Shown here piece by piece: positions 8,221-17,139 of a stretch of DNA of 64,000 nt. The translations under genes and the position numbers were made by a program. Positions within the stretch are counted from its first letter, which is position 1. Each line of letters opens with the position of its first letter. Source of the DNA: Bacteroides muris (ex Afrizal et al. 2022) (GTDB lineage Bacteria; Bacteroidota; Bacteroidia; Bacteroidales; Bacteroidaceae); NCBI RefSeq assembly GCF_004793475.1, contig NZ_SRYZ01000006.1, positions 1 through 64,000 on the forward strand, written 5' to 3'. The notes below the pieces were generated by a model. The model made no database searches. It worked only from the letters and a program-made list of their open reading frames with translations, and was not told the origin of the DNA.

Positions 8221-9924
8221 ATGAAAAAGAAACTGCTGTTAATGCTCACTCTCTGTTTATTGGCTCAGTGGAGTGTGGCGCAAGCCCCGAAGTGGGTAGA
8301 CAAAGCCAAACGTGCCGTTTTCTCGGTGGTGACCTACGACCGGAACGATAAAATACTGAATACCGGAAACGGTTTTTTTGTCACTGAAGATGGTGTTGCA
8401 CTTTCTGACTATACCTTGTTCAAAGGCGCCCAACGTGCCGTTGTGGTGGGCTCGGACGGGGCTCAGATGCCGGTGGAGGCCATTATGGGAGCCGATGACA
8501 TGTACGATGTTGTCAAGTTCCGTGTCGGTATTTCTGGAAAGAAAGTCACGGCACTCACTTTGGCTGCTGTGGCTCCGGCTGTCGGTGCGGATGTATATCT
8601 GCTACCTTATTCCACCCAGAAGGACCGTTCCTTCACTGCCGGGAAAGTAAAGGAGGCTGATAAGATTTCCGGTAATTATTCCTATTATACGCTTGATATG
8701 CGTCTGAAGGACAAGATGGTGAGTTGTCCGCTGATGACTATGGACGGGCAAGTCTTCGGTCTGGCGCAGAAGTCCTCTGGACAAGATACGGCTACCATCT
8801 GCTATGCCATCGATGCCAATTTTGCCATGTCGCAGAATATATCCGCATTGTCTTATGGAGATATGTCATTGAAGGGTATCGGTATCAAGAAGGCGTTGCC
8901 CGATACCGAAGAACAGGCTTTGGTGTTCCTTTACATGGCTTCTTCCCAATTGTCTCCGGAGAAGTATATGGAGGTTCTGAACGATTTCATTGCACAATAT
9001 CCTGCCAGTGCCGACGGTTATCTGCGCCGTGCTTCCCAGCATCTGTTCATGTCCCGTGAAGATGATTCCATGGATAAGGTTGCCACAGACGTAGACAAGG
9101 CTTTGGAAGTTGCCGCAAAGAAGGATGATGTATATTACAACCGGGCTAAGATAATCTATAATTATGTATTGGGTAAGCCCGAAAAGACCTATAAGGACTG
9201 GTCGCTCGACAAGGCTCTGGACGAAGTACGGAAAGCAATAGCCATTGACGAACTTCCGGTTTATGTCCAGTTGGAGGGTGACATCCAGTTTGCTAAGCAG
9301 GACTATCCGTCGGCGTTTGCCAGCTATGATAAAGTGAACAAGACTGTTCTGGTATCTCCGGCTACCTTTTTCAGCGCTGCCAAGACCAAAGAACTGATGC
9401 AGGCGCCTGCCGAAGAGGTACTGGCTCTGATGGACAGCTGTGTGACCCGTTTTACTCAGCCCTATACGGAGGAAGCCGCCCCTTACTTACTGGAGCGTGC
9501 ACAAGCCCGTATGAATGCAGGCCAGGCGCGCAATGCCATGCTGGATTATGACGCCTATTACAATGCCGTGAACGGTAAGGTGAACGACATGTTCTACTAT
9601 TACCGTGAGCAGGCTGCCTTGAAGGCCAAGCAGTATCAGCGTGCGCTTGATGATATGGCGAAGGCTATCGAGTTGAATCCGGAGGATTTGACTTACCGTG
9701 CCGAACTGGCAGTGGTGAATCTTCGCGTGGGACGCTACGAAGAGGCGTTGAATGTGTTGAAGGTTGCCTTGGAGAAAGATCCCCAATATGCTGAGGGCTA
9801 TCGTCTGATGGGCATTGCCCAGCTGCAGATGAAGAAGGACAAGGAAGCTTGTGCCAGCTTTGCCAAGGCAAAGGAATTGGGAGACCCCAATGTGGATGCC
9901 TTGATTGAGAAGCATTGCAAGTAA
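8221..9924 (+). CDS. Exported trypsin-fold/TPR protein, catalytic residues apparently lost
   Basis: A 567-residue protein. Residues 1-22 are a signal peptide ending in VAQA. Residues about 25-210 resemble the HtrA/trypsin-like fold: 'GNGFFVTEDGVALSDYTLF' lines up with the usual 'GSGFFI..dGyilTNyHV', but the His is absent, and 'MVSCPLMTMDGQVFGL' replaces the nucleophile motif GNSGGP, so the Ser is absent too. The C-terminal half carries tetratricopeptide repeats, clearest at about 430-560. Inference: a periplasmic pseudoprotease with a TPR scaffold. Family members are often labelled serine protease. It starts 3 bp after rlmB and is probably in the same operon. Confidence 0.8.
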   Translation: MKKKLLLMLTLCLLAQWSVAQAPKWVDKAKRAVFSVVTYDRNDKILNTGNGFFVTEDGVALSDYTLFKGAQRAVVVGSDGAQMPVEAIMGADDMYDVVKFRVGISGKKVTALTLAAVAPAVGADVYLLPYSTQKDRSFTAGKVKEADKISGNYSYYTLDMRLKDKMVSCPLMTMDGQVFGLAQKSSGQDTATICYAIDANFAMSQNISALSYGDMSLKGIGIKKALPDTEEQALVFLYMASSQLSPEKYMEVLNDFIAQYPASADGYLRRASQHLFMSREDDSMDKVATDVDKALEVAAKKDDVYYNRAKIIYNYVLGKPEKTYKDWSLDKALDEVRKAIAIDELPVYVQLEGDIQFAKQDYPSAFASYDKVNKTVLVSPATFFSAAKTKELMQAPAEEVLALMDSCVTRFTQPYTEEAAPYLLERAQARMNAGQARNAMLDYDAYYNAVNGKVNDMFYYYREQAALKAKQYQRALDDMAKAIELNPEDLTYRAELAVVNLRVGRYEEALNVLKVALEKDPQYAEGYRLMGIAQLQMKKDKEACASFAKAKELGDPNVDALIEKHCK

Positions 9925-9943
9925 AAGGAGGAGATAGAATAAA

Positions 9944-9971
9944 GGCTCTGCTAAAGCAGAGCCTCTGTTTT
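9944..9971 (+). terminator. Terminator of the dnaN-rlmB-TPR gene run
   Basis: GGCTCTGCT / AGCAGAGCC form a 9-bp perfect stem (9944-9963) followed by TCTGTTTT. A second small palindrome GGGGAACTCCCC follows at 9972-9983. Confidence 0.7.
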
Positions 9972-10144
9972 GGGGAACTCCCCAAGTTAAATGAGTTAAG
10001 TCTAGGTATAATAGGTTATGAGTGAAATTGCGTTATTCTATCTATAAAATGCGTGGATTTCCGGAATACTGCATATGCTTCGTTTTTTTTGTTTCAAAAA
10101 AGGAAAGTAGATTCGATTATTAATAAAAATAAACTTTGACAATT

Positions 10145-10519
10145 ATGAAGAAAGTGATTTGCAGCCAAAAGGCACCGGGTGCCATAGGCCCTTATAGTCA
10201 GGCTATTGAGGCCGGTGGAATGGTATTTGTATCAGGTCAGTTGCCCATTGACGCAGCTACCGGAGTGATGGCTGAAGGTGCGGAGGCGCAGGCCCGCCAA
10301 TCTTTGGAGAATATAAAGCATATCCTGGAAGAGGCAGGGTTAGGTATGGCGAATATTGTGAAGACTACCGTTTTCCTGGCAGACATGTCCTTGTTTGCTG
10401 ATATGAATAAGGTATATGCCACCTATTTTGACGGTGCTTTTCCGGCACGTTCGGCTGTTGCTGTGAAGGCATTGCCCAAAGACGCCTTAGTAGAGATTGA
10501 GTGCATTGCGGTTCGCTAA
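10145..10519 (+). CDS. ridA: RidA family reactive-intermediate (enamine/imine) deaminase
   Basis: A 124-residue protein of the YjgF/YER057c/UK114 family, which hydrolyses reactive 2-aminoacrylate and related enamines made by PLP enzymes. The family signatures are 'APGAIGPYSQAI' near the start and 'PARSAVAVKALPKDALVEIE' at the end, including the Arg that binds the substrate carboxylate. A TTG lies 9 bp upstream in frame; I chose the ATG at 10145 because it gives the standard family N-terminus. Its 3' end overlaps the 3' end of the convergent folC by 33 bp. Confidence 0.93.
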   Translation: MKKVICSQKAPGAIGPYSQAIEAGGMVFVSGQLPIDAATGVMAEGAEAQARQSLENIKHILEEAGLGMANIVKTTVFLADMSLFADMNKVYATYFDGAFPARSAVAVKALPKDALVEIECIAVR

Positions 10520-11740
10520 CAAGTCGGCCACAATAAAACTGCTGCCTCCCACGAAGATGAAGTCTTCCGGGAGGCTTTTTTCTTGTGCGGCCCGCACGGC
10601 GGTGGGTACGTCAGGATAGCAATGCCCTTCCAGACCTGCTGCTTCGGCAAGCTCCTGCAGTTTGTTTTCGGGCAGTGCCCGCTTCACGCTGGCTTTGGTG
10701 AAGTAGTAGGTCGCTTCTCGGGGCAGCAAGGCCAGTACCCCCCGTATATCCTTGTCATTCACCATGCCTATGACGATGTGCAGCTGGCGGTAAGCCTGCT
10801 GTTTCAGTTGTTCTGTAATGTAGGTGATGCCTCCTACATTGTGCCCGGTGTCACAAATCAGGGTGGGCGATTCGTGCAGTTTTTGCCAGCGTCCCATCAA
10901 GCCCGTCAGTTCCGTTACATGGGCAAAGCCGCTACGCACCGCTTGTCCGTCCAGCCGGTAGCCGGCTTCTTTCAGCAGCGGGAGGGAGGTAAGTACAGTC
11001 CGGGCATTTTTCTGTTGGTAGAGCCCTTTCAGTTCGTATTCTATTCCGGGATAGTCCTCACGGTCATTTTCCTCGGCAAAGTAGATGGGAGCGCCCGTTG
11101 TCTGTGCTTTTTCCAGAAACACCGGTCTCGTTTCGGGAGTGGTCTCACCGATTACAACGGGGATATTGCTTTTAATGATTCCTGCCTTCTCTCCTGCGAT
11201 TTTTGCCAGGGTACTCCCCAGGAATTGAGTATGGTCAAAACTGATGTTGGTGATGATGCATACATCCGGACGGATGATATTGGTACAGTCCAGTCGTCCG
11301 CCTAGTCCCACCTCGATTACGGCTACATCCACCTTCTCATCGGCAAAGTAGCGGAAGGCCATGGCAGTGGTCAGTTCAAAGAAGGAGGGATGGAGGGGCT
11401 CGAAGAAGCCACGTTCCTGCTCTACAAAACGGATGACATACTCCTCGGGTATAGGCTGTCCGTTAATCCGGATGCGTTCCCGGAAATCCACCAGATGGGG
11501 CGAGGTATATAGTCCGACCCTATATCCCGCCTCTTGCAGTATGGCGGCAAGTGTATGCGAGCAAGACCCCTTTCCATTGGTTCCGGCCACATGAATGCTC
11601 CTGAAGCTGCGGTGGGGATGTCCGAAGTGTGCGTCCAGAGTCAGTGTGTTTTCCAACCCTTCCTTGTATGCTGAGCCGCCCACTTGCTGAAACATGGGTG
11701 TACTGTTATATAAGTAAGTTAAAGTGTCCTGATAATCCAT
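10487..11740 (-). CDS. folC: Bifunctional dihydrofolate synthase / folylpolyglutamate synthase
   Basis: Adds L-glutamate to dihydropteroate and then further gamma-glutamyl residues to reduced folates. It is a 417-residue Mur-ligase-type protein: P-loop 'GTNGKGSCSHTLAAIL' (about 53-68), 'ALIEVGLGGRLDCTN'-type motif near residue 140-154, and 'ISFDHTQFLGSTL' (about 167-179). The C-terminal glutamate-ligase domain is complete. The last codons overlap the convergent ridA by 33 bp. A minus-strand TATCTTTG at 11812-11805 is a plausible -7 box. Confidence 0.95.
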   Translation of the reverse strand: MDYQDTLTYLYNSTPMFQQVGGSAYKEGLENTLTLDAHFGHPHRSFRSIHVAGTNGKGSCSHTLAAILQEAGYRVGLYTSPHLVDFRERIRINGQPIPEEYVIRFVEQERGFFEPLHPSFFELTTAMAFRYFADEKVDVAVIEVGLGGRLDCTNIIRPDVCIITNISFDHTQFLGSTLAKIAGEKAGIIKSNIPVVIGETTPETRPVFLEKAQTTGAPIYFAEENDREDYPGIEYELKGLYQQKNARTVLTSLPLLKEAGYRLDGQAVRSGFAHVTELTGLMGRWQKLHESPTLICDTGHNVGGITYITEQLKQQAYRQLHIVIGMVNDKDIRGVLALLPREATYYFTKASVKRALPENKLQELAEAAGLEGHCYPDVPTAVRAAQEKSLPEDFIFVGGSSFIVADLLANRNALNLY

Positions 11741-11804
11741 CTTTTATAATATTTAACGGAGAAGCAATCCTTTCTCCCTATTAATTTGTTATCTTTAAAA
11801 GCAA

Positions 11805-11812
11805 CAAAGATA
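11805..11812 (-). promoter_or_regulatory. Putative folC -7 box
   Basis: Minus-strand TATCTTTG, 65 bp upstream of the folC ATG. The -33 is weak (CTTG at 11834-11831, spacing 18). Confidence 0.45.
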
Positions 11813-11908
11813 ATGCAAACCGAAAGCAATCAAGCTTGCTTGAAATCGCTTGCAGGGTAGCTTGTCTTAAGTTTGTGCAAAGGTATTAACAATTTAAATC
11901 TAACGTGT

Positions 11909-13234
11909 ATGGGAGCTAAAAAAAATTTTGTGATTGATACGAATGTGATTCTTCACGATTATAACTGTCTGAAAAATTTTCAAGAGAACGACATTTATCT
12001 TCCCATCGTAGTCCTTGAAGAATTGGACAAATTCAAGAAAGGCAATGAACAGATTAATTTCAATGCCCGTGAGTTTGTCCGTGAGCTTGATTTGATTACT
12101 GATGACAATCTGTTCACCAAAGGAGCGCCATTGGGAGAGGGTTTGGGCCGCCTGTTTGTGGTGGCAGGCATGGTGGACTCTCCTCGGGTACGTGATTCCT
12201 TTCCCGAACGCATTCCCGACCATCAGATTCTGTCGGTGGCGGACTGGCTTTCCACTCAAAAGCCCCAAATGAAAACCATCCTTGTTACGAAAGACGTGAA
12301 TCTGCGCATGAAAGCGCGTTCCATCGGTCTGCTGTGTGAGGACTACATTAATGATAAGGTAATCAATGTGGATATATTCGAAAAGTCGAATGAAGTGTTC
12401 GAGGGCATTGAACCTGCGCTGATAGACCGCATTTACTCCTCCAAAGAGGGACTGGACATTAACGAGTTCGATTTTAAGGACATCATTCGTCCCAATGAAT
12501 GCTTTGTGTTGAAGAGTGACCGCAGCAGTGTGCTTGCACGTTATAATCCCTTTACCCATTCGATTTGCCGGGTCAACAAGACTAAGAACTATGGGATTGA
12601 ACCGCGCAATGCCGAGCAGAGTTTTGCTTTTGAGGTGCTGAACGACCCGAACATCAAGCTGGTTGCCCTGACCGGTAAGGCGGGAACCGGCAAGACCCTG
12701 CTGGCACTGGCCGCCGCATTGGGTAAACTTACCGACTACAAGCAGATTCTTCTGGCACGTCCCATCGTGGCTCTATCCAATAAGGACCTTGGATTCCTTC
12801 CCGGTGATGCCAATGAGAAAGTGGCTCCTTACATGCAGCCTTTGTTCGATAATTTGAATGTAATCAAGCATCAGTTCGCTACCAATTCCTCCGAAGTGAA
12901 ACGTTTGGAGGATATGCAAAAAAGTGAACAATTGGTTATCGAGGCATTAGCCTTTATCCGCGGGCGCAGCTTGAGCGAGACGTACTGTATTATTGATGAA
13001 GCCCAGAATCTGACCCCACATGAGATTAAGACTATCATCACTCGTGCTGGCGAAGGCACAAAAATGGTGTTTACCGGTGATATTCAGCAGATAGACCAAC
13101 CCTATCTGGACAGTCAGTCCAACGGGCTTGTCTATATGATAGACCGTATGAGAGAACAGAATTTGTTTGCTCATGTTAATCTGGTGAAAGGAGAACGTAG
13201 CCAGTTGAGCGAATTGGCAAGTAACTTAATGTAA
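11909..13234 (+). CDS. PIN-domain / PhoH-like ATPase (YlaK/PhoH2 type)
   Basis: A 441-residue protein with an N-terminal PIN ribonuclease domain ('FVIDTNVILHDY' near residues 6-17 carries the first catalytic Asp) and a C-terminal PhoH P-loop ATPase: Walker A 'TGKAGTGKT' (about 254-262) and Walker B 'YCIIDEAQN' (about 358-366). PhoH2 proteins combine RNA cleavage with helicase-like ATPase activity; the physiological target here is unknown. The reading frame is open from a TTG at 11873, but the ATG at 11909 gives the family-typical start. It is followed by a GC-rich hairpin. Confidence 0.9.
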   Translation: MGAKKNFVIDTNVILHDYNCLKNFQENDIYLPIVVLEELDKFKKGNEQINFNAREFVRELDLITDDNLFTKGAPLGEGLGRLFVVAGMVDSPRVRDSFPERIPDHQILSVADWLSTQKPQMKTILVTKDVNLRMKARSIGLLCEDYINDKVINVDIFEKSNEVFEGIEPALIDRIYSSKEGLDINEFDFKDIIRPNECFVLKSDRSSVLARYNPFTHSICRVNKTKNYGIEPRNAEQSFAFEVLNDPNIKLVALTGKAGTGKTLLALAAALGKLTDYKQILLARPIVALSNKDLGFLPGDANEKVAPYMQPLFDNLNVIKHQFATNSSEVKRLEDMQKSEQLVIEALAFIRGRSLSETYCIIDEAQNLTPHEIKTIITRAGEGTKMVFTGDIQQIDQPYLDSQSNGLVYMIDRMREQNLFAHVNLVKGERSQLSELASNLM

Positions 13235-13267
13235 CGAATCCGTATTTTTCGAGATAAAACTATTTTT

Positions 13268-13306
13268 ATCCCGCTTTCCGACTGCTAAAACGGGGGGAGG
13301 CGGGAT
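13268..13306 (+). terminator. Hairpin downstream of the PhoH-like gene
   Basis: ATCCCGC (13268-13274) pairs with GCGGGAT (13300-13306), followed by a T-rich stretch. It is a reasonable terminator, though the loop is long. Confidence 0.5.
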
Positions 13307-13355
13307 GATTTCTTTATGGACGATAAATATTGTTATAACATTTTTTTATCGATTT

Positions 13356-13388
13356 ATTGTCTGTTTTGATTAAAATAGTGTATCTTTG
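13356..13388 (+). promoter_or_regulatory. Promoter of the nucleotide-sugar dehydratase gene
   Basis: TATCTTTG at 13381-13388 is a perfect -7 box; ATTG at 13356-13359 gives a TTG at about -33 with 21-bp spacing. The gene therefore appears to have its own, non-invertible promoter. Confidence 0.6.
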
Positions 13389-13417
13389 CTGAATCTAAAA
13401 CAAAACTGTCAAATGAA

Positions 13418-15322
13418 ATGAAGCAAACATTTTTTCATCGGTATCTTTCCGCAAAAGTGCTTCCGATATGGACTATTCTATTAATTGATGTGTTTATTAT
13501 CGTCATATCCTGCATATTGGCCTATGCTCTCCGATATGATTTCCGAAGTATCTTTTTGGAACCTTCTACCATTGACAAGACTGTTCTGTGGACGGTAGTT
13601 GTCAATCTTATTTTCTTTCGCGTTTTCCGCACGTATTCTAATGTATTGCGCTTTTCTTCCTTTGTGGATATTTTGCGCATTTTTGTGGCATTGACGGTTT
13701 CTTATGCGCTGTTGATGATAATGAGTGTCTTGACGGCAAGCTATTTGGAATTCCGCTTGGCTCCAATCAGTGTGCTGTTCATGTCCTATATCATCAATTT
13801 TGCCATGATGGCATGTTCTCGTGTAGTTGTCAAAACTGTTTTCGAGGCGCTGAACTTCGACGGTACTCACAGTGCCAACGTGTTTATTTACGGTGCCAAG
13901 GAAGCCGGGGTCAACATTGCCAAGGCATTGCGCGTCAATCTGCGCAACCATTATCGCCTGCGCGGATTCATTGCGGACGAACCTGAGCTTATCAATAAGG
14001 TGATGATGGGTGTCAAGGTGTTCCCCAACGATGATACGCTGATTGATGTGCTGAACGACCGTGATGTGCAGACCATCATCATTTCTCCTGCCAAGATGGA
14101 GGAACTGAAGAAGTCCGACATGGCTGACCGCCTGCTGGTGCACAACATCAAACTGATGACCGCACCCCCTTTGAGCGAGTGGAACGGCCAGGCGCTGAGC
14201 CCCACGCAGCTGAAGGAAATCCAGATTGAGGACCTGCTTCAGCGCAATCCCATTGAGATAGATATCCATAAGGTTGCCTCTCATCTGGAGGGCAAGCGTG
14301 TGATGATTACGGGCGCCGCCGGTTCCATCGGCAGCGAAATCATGCGTCAGGTGGCTTCGTTCAATCCCTATAAGCTTATTTTAGTAGACCAGGCCGAGAC
14401 TCCTCTGCACGACATCCGTCTGGAACTTCAGGATCGTTGGCGCGACATCGATACCGAGACCATCATAGCCGACATCTCCAATGCTACGCGTATGGAGGAC
14501 ATCTTCAGGGAGTTCAAGCCCCAGTATATTTTCCATGCGGCCGCCTACAAGCATGTTCCGATGATGGAGGACAACGTTTCCGAGTCCATCCAGGTGAACG
14601 TATTCGGTACGCGCACCATGGCCGATCTTGCTGTGAAATACGGTGCAGAGAAGTTTGTGATGATTTCTACGGACAAGGCTGTCAACCCTACCAACGTGAT
14701 GGGTTGTTCCAAGCGTATCTGCGAGATTTATGTGCAGTCTCTTGCGAAGAAGTTGCAGAAGGAGGGAGGCCGTGCCACTCAGTTCATCACTACGCGTTTC
14801 GGTAATGTTCTGGGTTCCAACGGTTCTGTCATTCCCCGTTTCCGCGACCAGATTCAGCGTGGTGGTCCGGTGACGGTGACCCATCCTGAGATAATCCGTT
14901 ACTTCATGACCATTCCCGAGGCTTGCCGTCTTGTTCTTGAGGCCGGCAGTATGGGCAACGGCGGTGAAATCTATATCTTTGACATGGGTAAGCCGGTGAA
15001 GATTGTAGACCTTGCCAAGCGTATGATTAGCCTTTCCGGTCGCACAGATGTGAAGATTGAGTTTACCGGTCTCCGCCACGGTGAAAAGCTTTATGAGGAA
15101 CTCCTCAATGTGAAGGAGCTCACAAAACCCACCCATCATGAAAAGATAATGATTGCCACGGTACGTGAGTATGACTATGACGAGGTGAAGGAGCGTATCC
15201 AGAAGTTGATTGATGTAAGTTATACTTATGACCAGATGAAAATTGTTGCTGCTATGAAGAATATTGTTCCGGAGTTCGTGAGCAAGAATTCATGCTTTGA
15301 GGTACTGGATAAGAAGGAATAG
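13418..15322 (+). CDS. Membrane UDP-sugar 4,6-dehydratase (PglF/WbpM/CapD family)
   Basis: A 634-residue inner-membrane protein. Residues about 15-130 form four transmembrane helices. A first Rossmann-like domain (about 150-260) is followed by the catalytic SDR domain, with NAD motif 'GAAGSIGSE' (about 297-305) and the active-site stretch 'STDKAVNPTNVMGCSKR' (about 417-433). The family converts UDP-GlcNAc to UDP-2-acetamido-2,6-dideoxy-4-keto-hexose. That is the substrate needed by the aminotransferase and acetyltransferase at 35.7-37.5 kb. It is separated from the CPS operon by 3.7 kb, has its own promoter, and ends in a strong terminator. Confidence 0.93.
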   Translation: MKQTFFHRYLSAKVLPIWTILLIDVFIIVISCILAYALRYDFRSIFLEPSTIDKTVLWTVVVNLIFFRVFRTYSNVLRFSSFVDILRIFVALTVSYALLMIMSVLTASYLEFRLAPISVLFMSYIINFAMMACSRVVVKTVFEALNFDGTHSANVFIYGAKEAGVNIAKALRVNLRNHYRLRGFIADEPELINKVMMGVKVFPNDDTLIDVLNDRDVQTIIISPAKMEELKKSDMADRLLVHNIKLMTAPPLSEWNGQALSPTQLKEIQIEDLLQRNPIEIDIHKVASHLEGKRVMITGAAGSIGSEIMRQVASFNPYKLILVDQAETPLHDIRLELQDRWRDIDTETIIADISNATRMEDIFREFKPQYIFHAAAYKHVPMMEDNVSESIQVNVFGTRTMADLAVKYGAEKFVMISTDKAVNPTNVMGCSKRICEIYVQSLAKKLQKEGGRATQFITTRFGNVLGSNGSVIPRFRDQIQRGGPVTVTHPEIIRYFMTIPEACRLVLEAGSMGNGGEIYIFDMGKPVKIVDLAKRMISLSGRTDVKIEFTGLRHGEKLYEELLNVKELTKPTHHEKIMIATVREYDYDEVKERIQKLIDVSYTYDQMKIVAAMKNIVPEFVSKNSCFEVLDKKE

Positions 15323-15340
15323 AAAGATAAGATATAGTAT

Positions 15341-15389
15341 AAAATGAAAGGGTGATAACATCGTTGTAGTGTTATCACCCTTTCATTTT
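15341..15389. terminator. Strong bidirectional terminator
   Basis: A 20-bp perfect stem: 15341-15360 (AAAATGAAAGGGTGATAACA) pairs with 15370-15389 across a 9-nt loop, with A-run and T-run at the ends. It separates two convergent genes and should stop transcription from both directions. Confidence 0.9.
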
Positions 15390-15415
15390 TATTGTCTTCT
15401 TGTCACCCTTTTGCC

Positions 15416-16393
15416 TCATTCATGTGAAGAGAAGTACTTTAGGAACTGGGTACGCTCGAAGGTATTGACTCCCTTCGGGTCGTTTACGTTCAGAATACCT
15501 TTGAATTGGCCGATGGTTTCCATGCCTTTGCAGTCCATCCACGCGTTGAGGAAACGGACATACTCCTCGATGAGGGTTGCCGAATTCTGATAAAGCACAC
15601 TGCATATCTCTACAGCCGAAGCACCTGCCAATATTGCTTTGACCACACCTTCGGGTGAGTGGATGCCACCGGAAGCTGCATAATCGAGCTTGTTTACGGC
15701 TGCCGAAGCGATGCCTATCCAGCGCAGGGCTTTGGACAAATCAGATTCATTGCTGAATACATTGCCTGATACTTGTATCATTTTCTCAATATTGATGTCC
15801 GGCTGATAGAAACGGTTGAACAGCACTACTGCAGCGGCACCGTTGGCGTACAGCTGGTCTATCAGGGCTATTGGGTTGGTCAGGTTGTCGCCCAGTTTCA
15901 TGATGACAGGTATCTTGACCGTCTTCTTGATGTGGCTCAGAATGTCGATGTGGCGCTGCTCGAAGGTTCCGTACGTATACTGTACATCCGTCTGCAGGGC
16001 AAGAATATTGATTTCCAGTGCATCTGCACCGGCCTCCTCTATTTTTGCGGCAAATTCCACCCAGTCAGCATTCTGATAGCAGTTGATGCTGGCTATGATG
16101 GGGATATTGCAAACCTTTTTGCTTTCCTTAATCAAGTTCAGATATTCACCCAGCTTATGTTCGCGGATATATCCTACAAGATAGTCACTGCCTTCGGGGT
16201 ACATGTTCGGGTCTCCCATCCAGTCAGCCTCCATCATGATTTGCTCTTCAAAGAGTGATTTTAGCACAATGGCACCTGCGCCGGCTTCAGATAGTTTTTG
16301 GTTCTTGGCGGCACTGTCTGTTAGTCCGGAGCTGCTGACAATAATGGGGTTTTTGAGTTTCAACCCTGCAAAAGTAGTTTCTAATGTTGCCAT
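15416..16393 (-). CDS. Dihydroorotate dehydrogenase-like flavoprotein
   Basis: A 325-residue TIM-barrel protein of the class 1 PyrD superfamily, starting 'ATLETTFAGLKLKNPIIVSS'. FMN/substrate-contact motifs of the family are visible: 'IIASINCYQ' (about 100-108), 'ALEINI' (about 125), 'VIMKLGDN' (about 158-165) and 'SGGIHSPEGVVKAILAGASA' (about 240-259). No pyrimidine genes are nearby. Many Bacteroidota carry such a paralogue besides true PyrD, so dihydroorotate may not be its substrate. It lies 18 bp downstream of the YggS-type gene, probably in one operon. Confidence 0.85.
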   Translation of the reverse strand: MATLETTFAGLKLKNPIIVSSSGLTDSAAKNQKLSEAGAGAIVLKSLFEEQIMMEADWMGDPNMYPEGSDYLVGYIREHKLGEYLNLIKESKKVCNIPIIASINCYQNADWVEFAAKIEEAGADALEINILALQTDVQYTYGTFEQRHIDILSHIKKTVKIPVIMKLGDNLTNPIALIDQLYANGAAAVVLFNRFYQPDINIEKMIQVSGNVFSNESDLSKALRWIGIASAAVNKLDYAASGGIHSPEGVVKAILAGASAVEICSVLYQNSATLIEEYVRFLNAWMDCKGMETIGQFKGILNVNDPKGVNTFERTQFLKYFSSHE

Positions 16394-16411
16394 GATAATG
16401 ATCTTTTATGG

Positions 16412-17077
16412 TTAATAGTTTCTTTCTCCAAAAATTTTGCTTCCTACGCGTATCAAGGTGCTTCCGGTTGCAATGGCCTCGTGGTAGTCGTGAGACATCC
16501 CCATGGACAGTTCCCGGAATGATTCTGCATCAGCAAACCATTTGGCTTTCACTTCATTGAAGAAGCTGCTTAAAGAACAAAACTCTGTTCTGATTTGTTC
16601 GTCATTGTCCGTATTTGTGGCCATGCCCATCAATCCGCATATCCGGATATGCTTGAGCTCTCTCCACTCACCGGCCGCCAGCATTTCCCGGCATTCGTCA
16701 AAGCTGAATCCAAATTTGGTCTCTTCCCGTGCAATGTGCAACTGCAGAAGGCAGTTGACGGTTTTTCCGGCTTTGACAGCCTGCTTGTCCACTTCGGCCA
16801 ACAGCTTGTAGGAGTCTATGCCATGAATCAGCGCTACGTAAGGAACAATATATTTTATCTTGTTTGTTTGCAGATGCCCGATGAAATGCCATTCTATGTC
16901 TTTGGGCAGACTTTCGTATTTGGCGGTCATTTCCTGCACTTTGCTTTCTCCGAACACACGCTGGCCGGCACGATACGCTTCTTCTATCGCCTCATTGGGG
17001 TGAAATTTGGAAACAGCCACCAACCGTACCTTTTCAGGCAGTTCGCTCAGTATTTGTTTTAAATTCTCTGCAATCAT
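16412..17077 (-). CDS. YggS/PROSC family pyridoxal-phosphate homeostasis protein
   Basis: A 221-residue PLP-binding protein that buffers free pyridoxal phosphate. It shows the PLP-lysine motif 'VRLVAVSKFHP' (about 17-27), 'FGESKVQE' (about 42-49), 'WHFIGHLQTNKIKY' (about 62-75) and the C-terminal 'LSMGMSHDYHEAIATGSTLI'. Length is typical. It is the first gene of a two-gene minus-strand unit with the dihydroorotate dehydrogenase-like gene. A 16-bp hairpin lies between it and the DUF4494 gene. Confidence 0.93.
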   Translation of the reverse strand: MIAENLKQILSELPEKVRLVAVSKFHPNEAIEEAYRAGQRVFGESKVQEMTAKYESLPKDIEWHFIGHLQTNKIKYIVPYVALIHGIDSYKLLAEVDKQAVKAGKTVNCLLQLHIAREETKFGFSFDECREMLAAGEWRELKHIRICGLMGMATNTDNDEQIRTEFCSLSSFFNEVKAKWFADAESFRELSMGMSHDYHEAIATGSTLIRVGSKIFGERNY

Positions 17078-17096
17078 CGTTTTGGGGGTTAATGCG

Positions 17097-17136
17097 GCAA
17101 TGTGCCAATGTGTATATTAGCACATTGGCACATTGC
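17097..17136. repeat. 16-bp-stem palindrome between two minus-strand genes
   Basis: GCAATGTGCCAATGTG (17097-17112) pairs perfectly with 17121-17136 over an 8-nt loop. Each arm contains an internal AATGTG duplication. It sits after the DUF4494 stop and may end that transcript, although no T-run follows. Confidence 0.6.
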
Positions 17137-17139
17137 GAG

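Noticed and set aside
10136..10144. TTG start extending ridA by three codons
   Set aside because: The ATG at 10145 gives the standard N-terminus. The same reasoning discards TTG starts at 11873, 19732, 30921, 35060, 41227, 51674, 54079 and 57088.
15416..16393. Naming this gene pyrD
   Set aside because: It belongs to the superfamily, but Bacteroidota usually carry a separate true PyrD and no pyrimidine genes are nearby, so the symbol is withheld.
17097..17136. The perfect 16-bp palindrome considered as an invertible-element repeat
   Set aside because: The arms are only 8 nt apart, so there is nothing to invert; it is a hairpin or intergenic palindrome.
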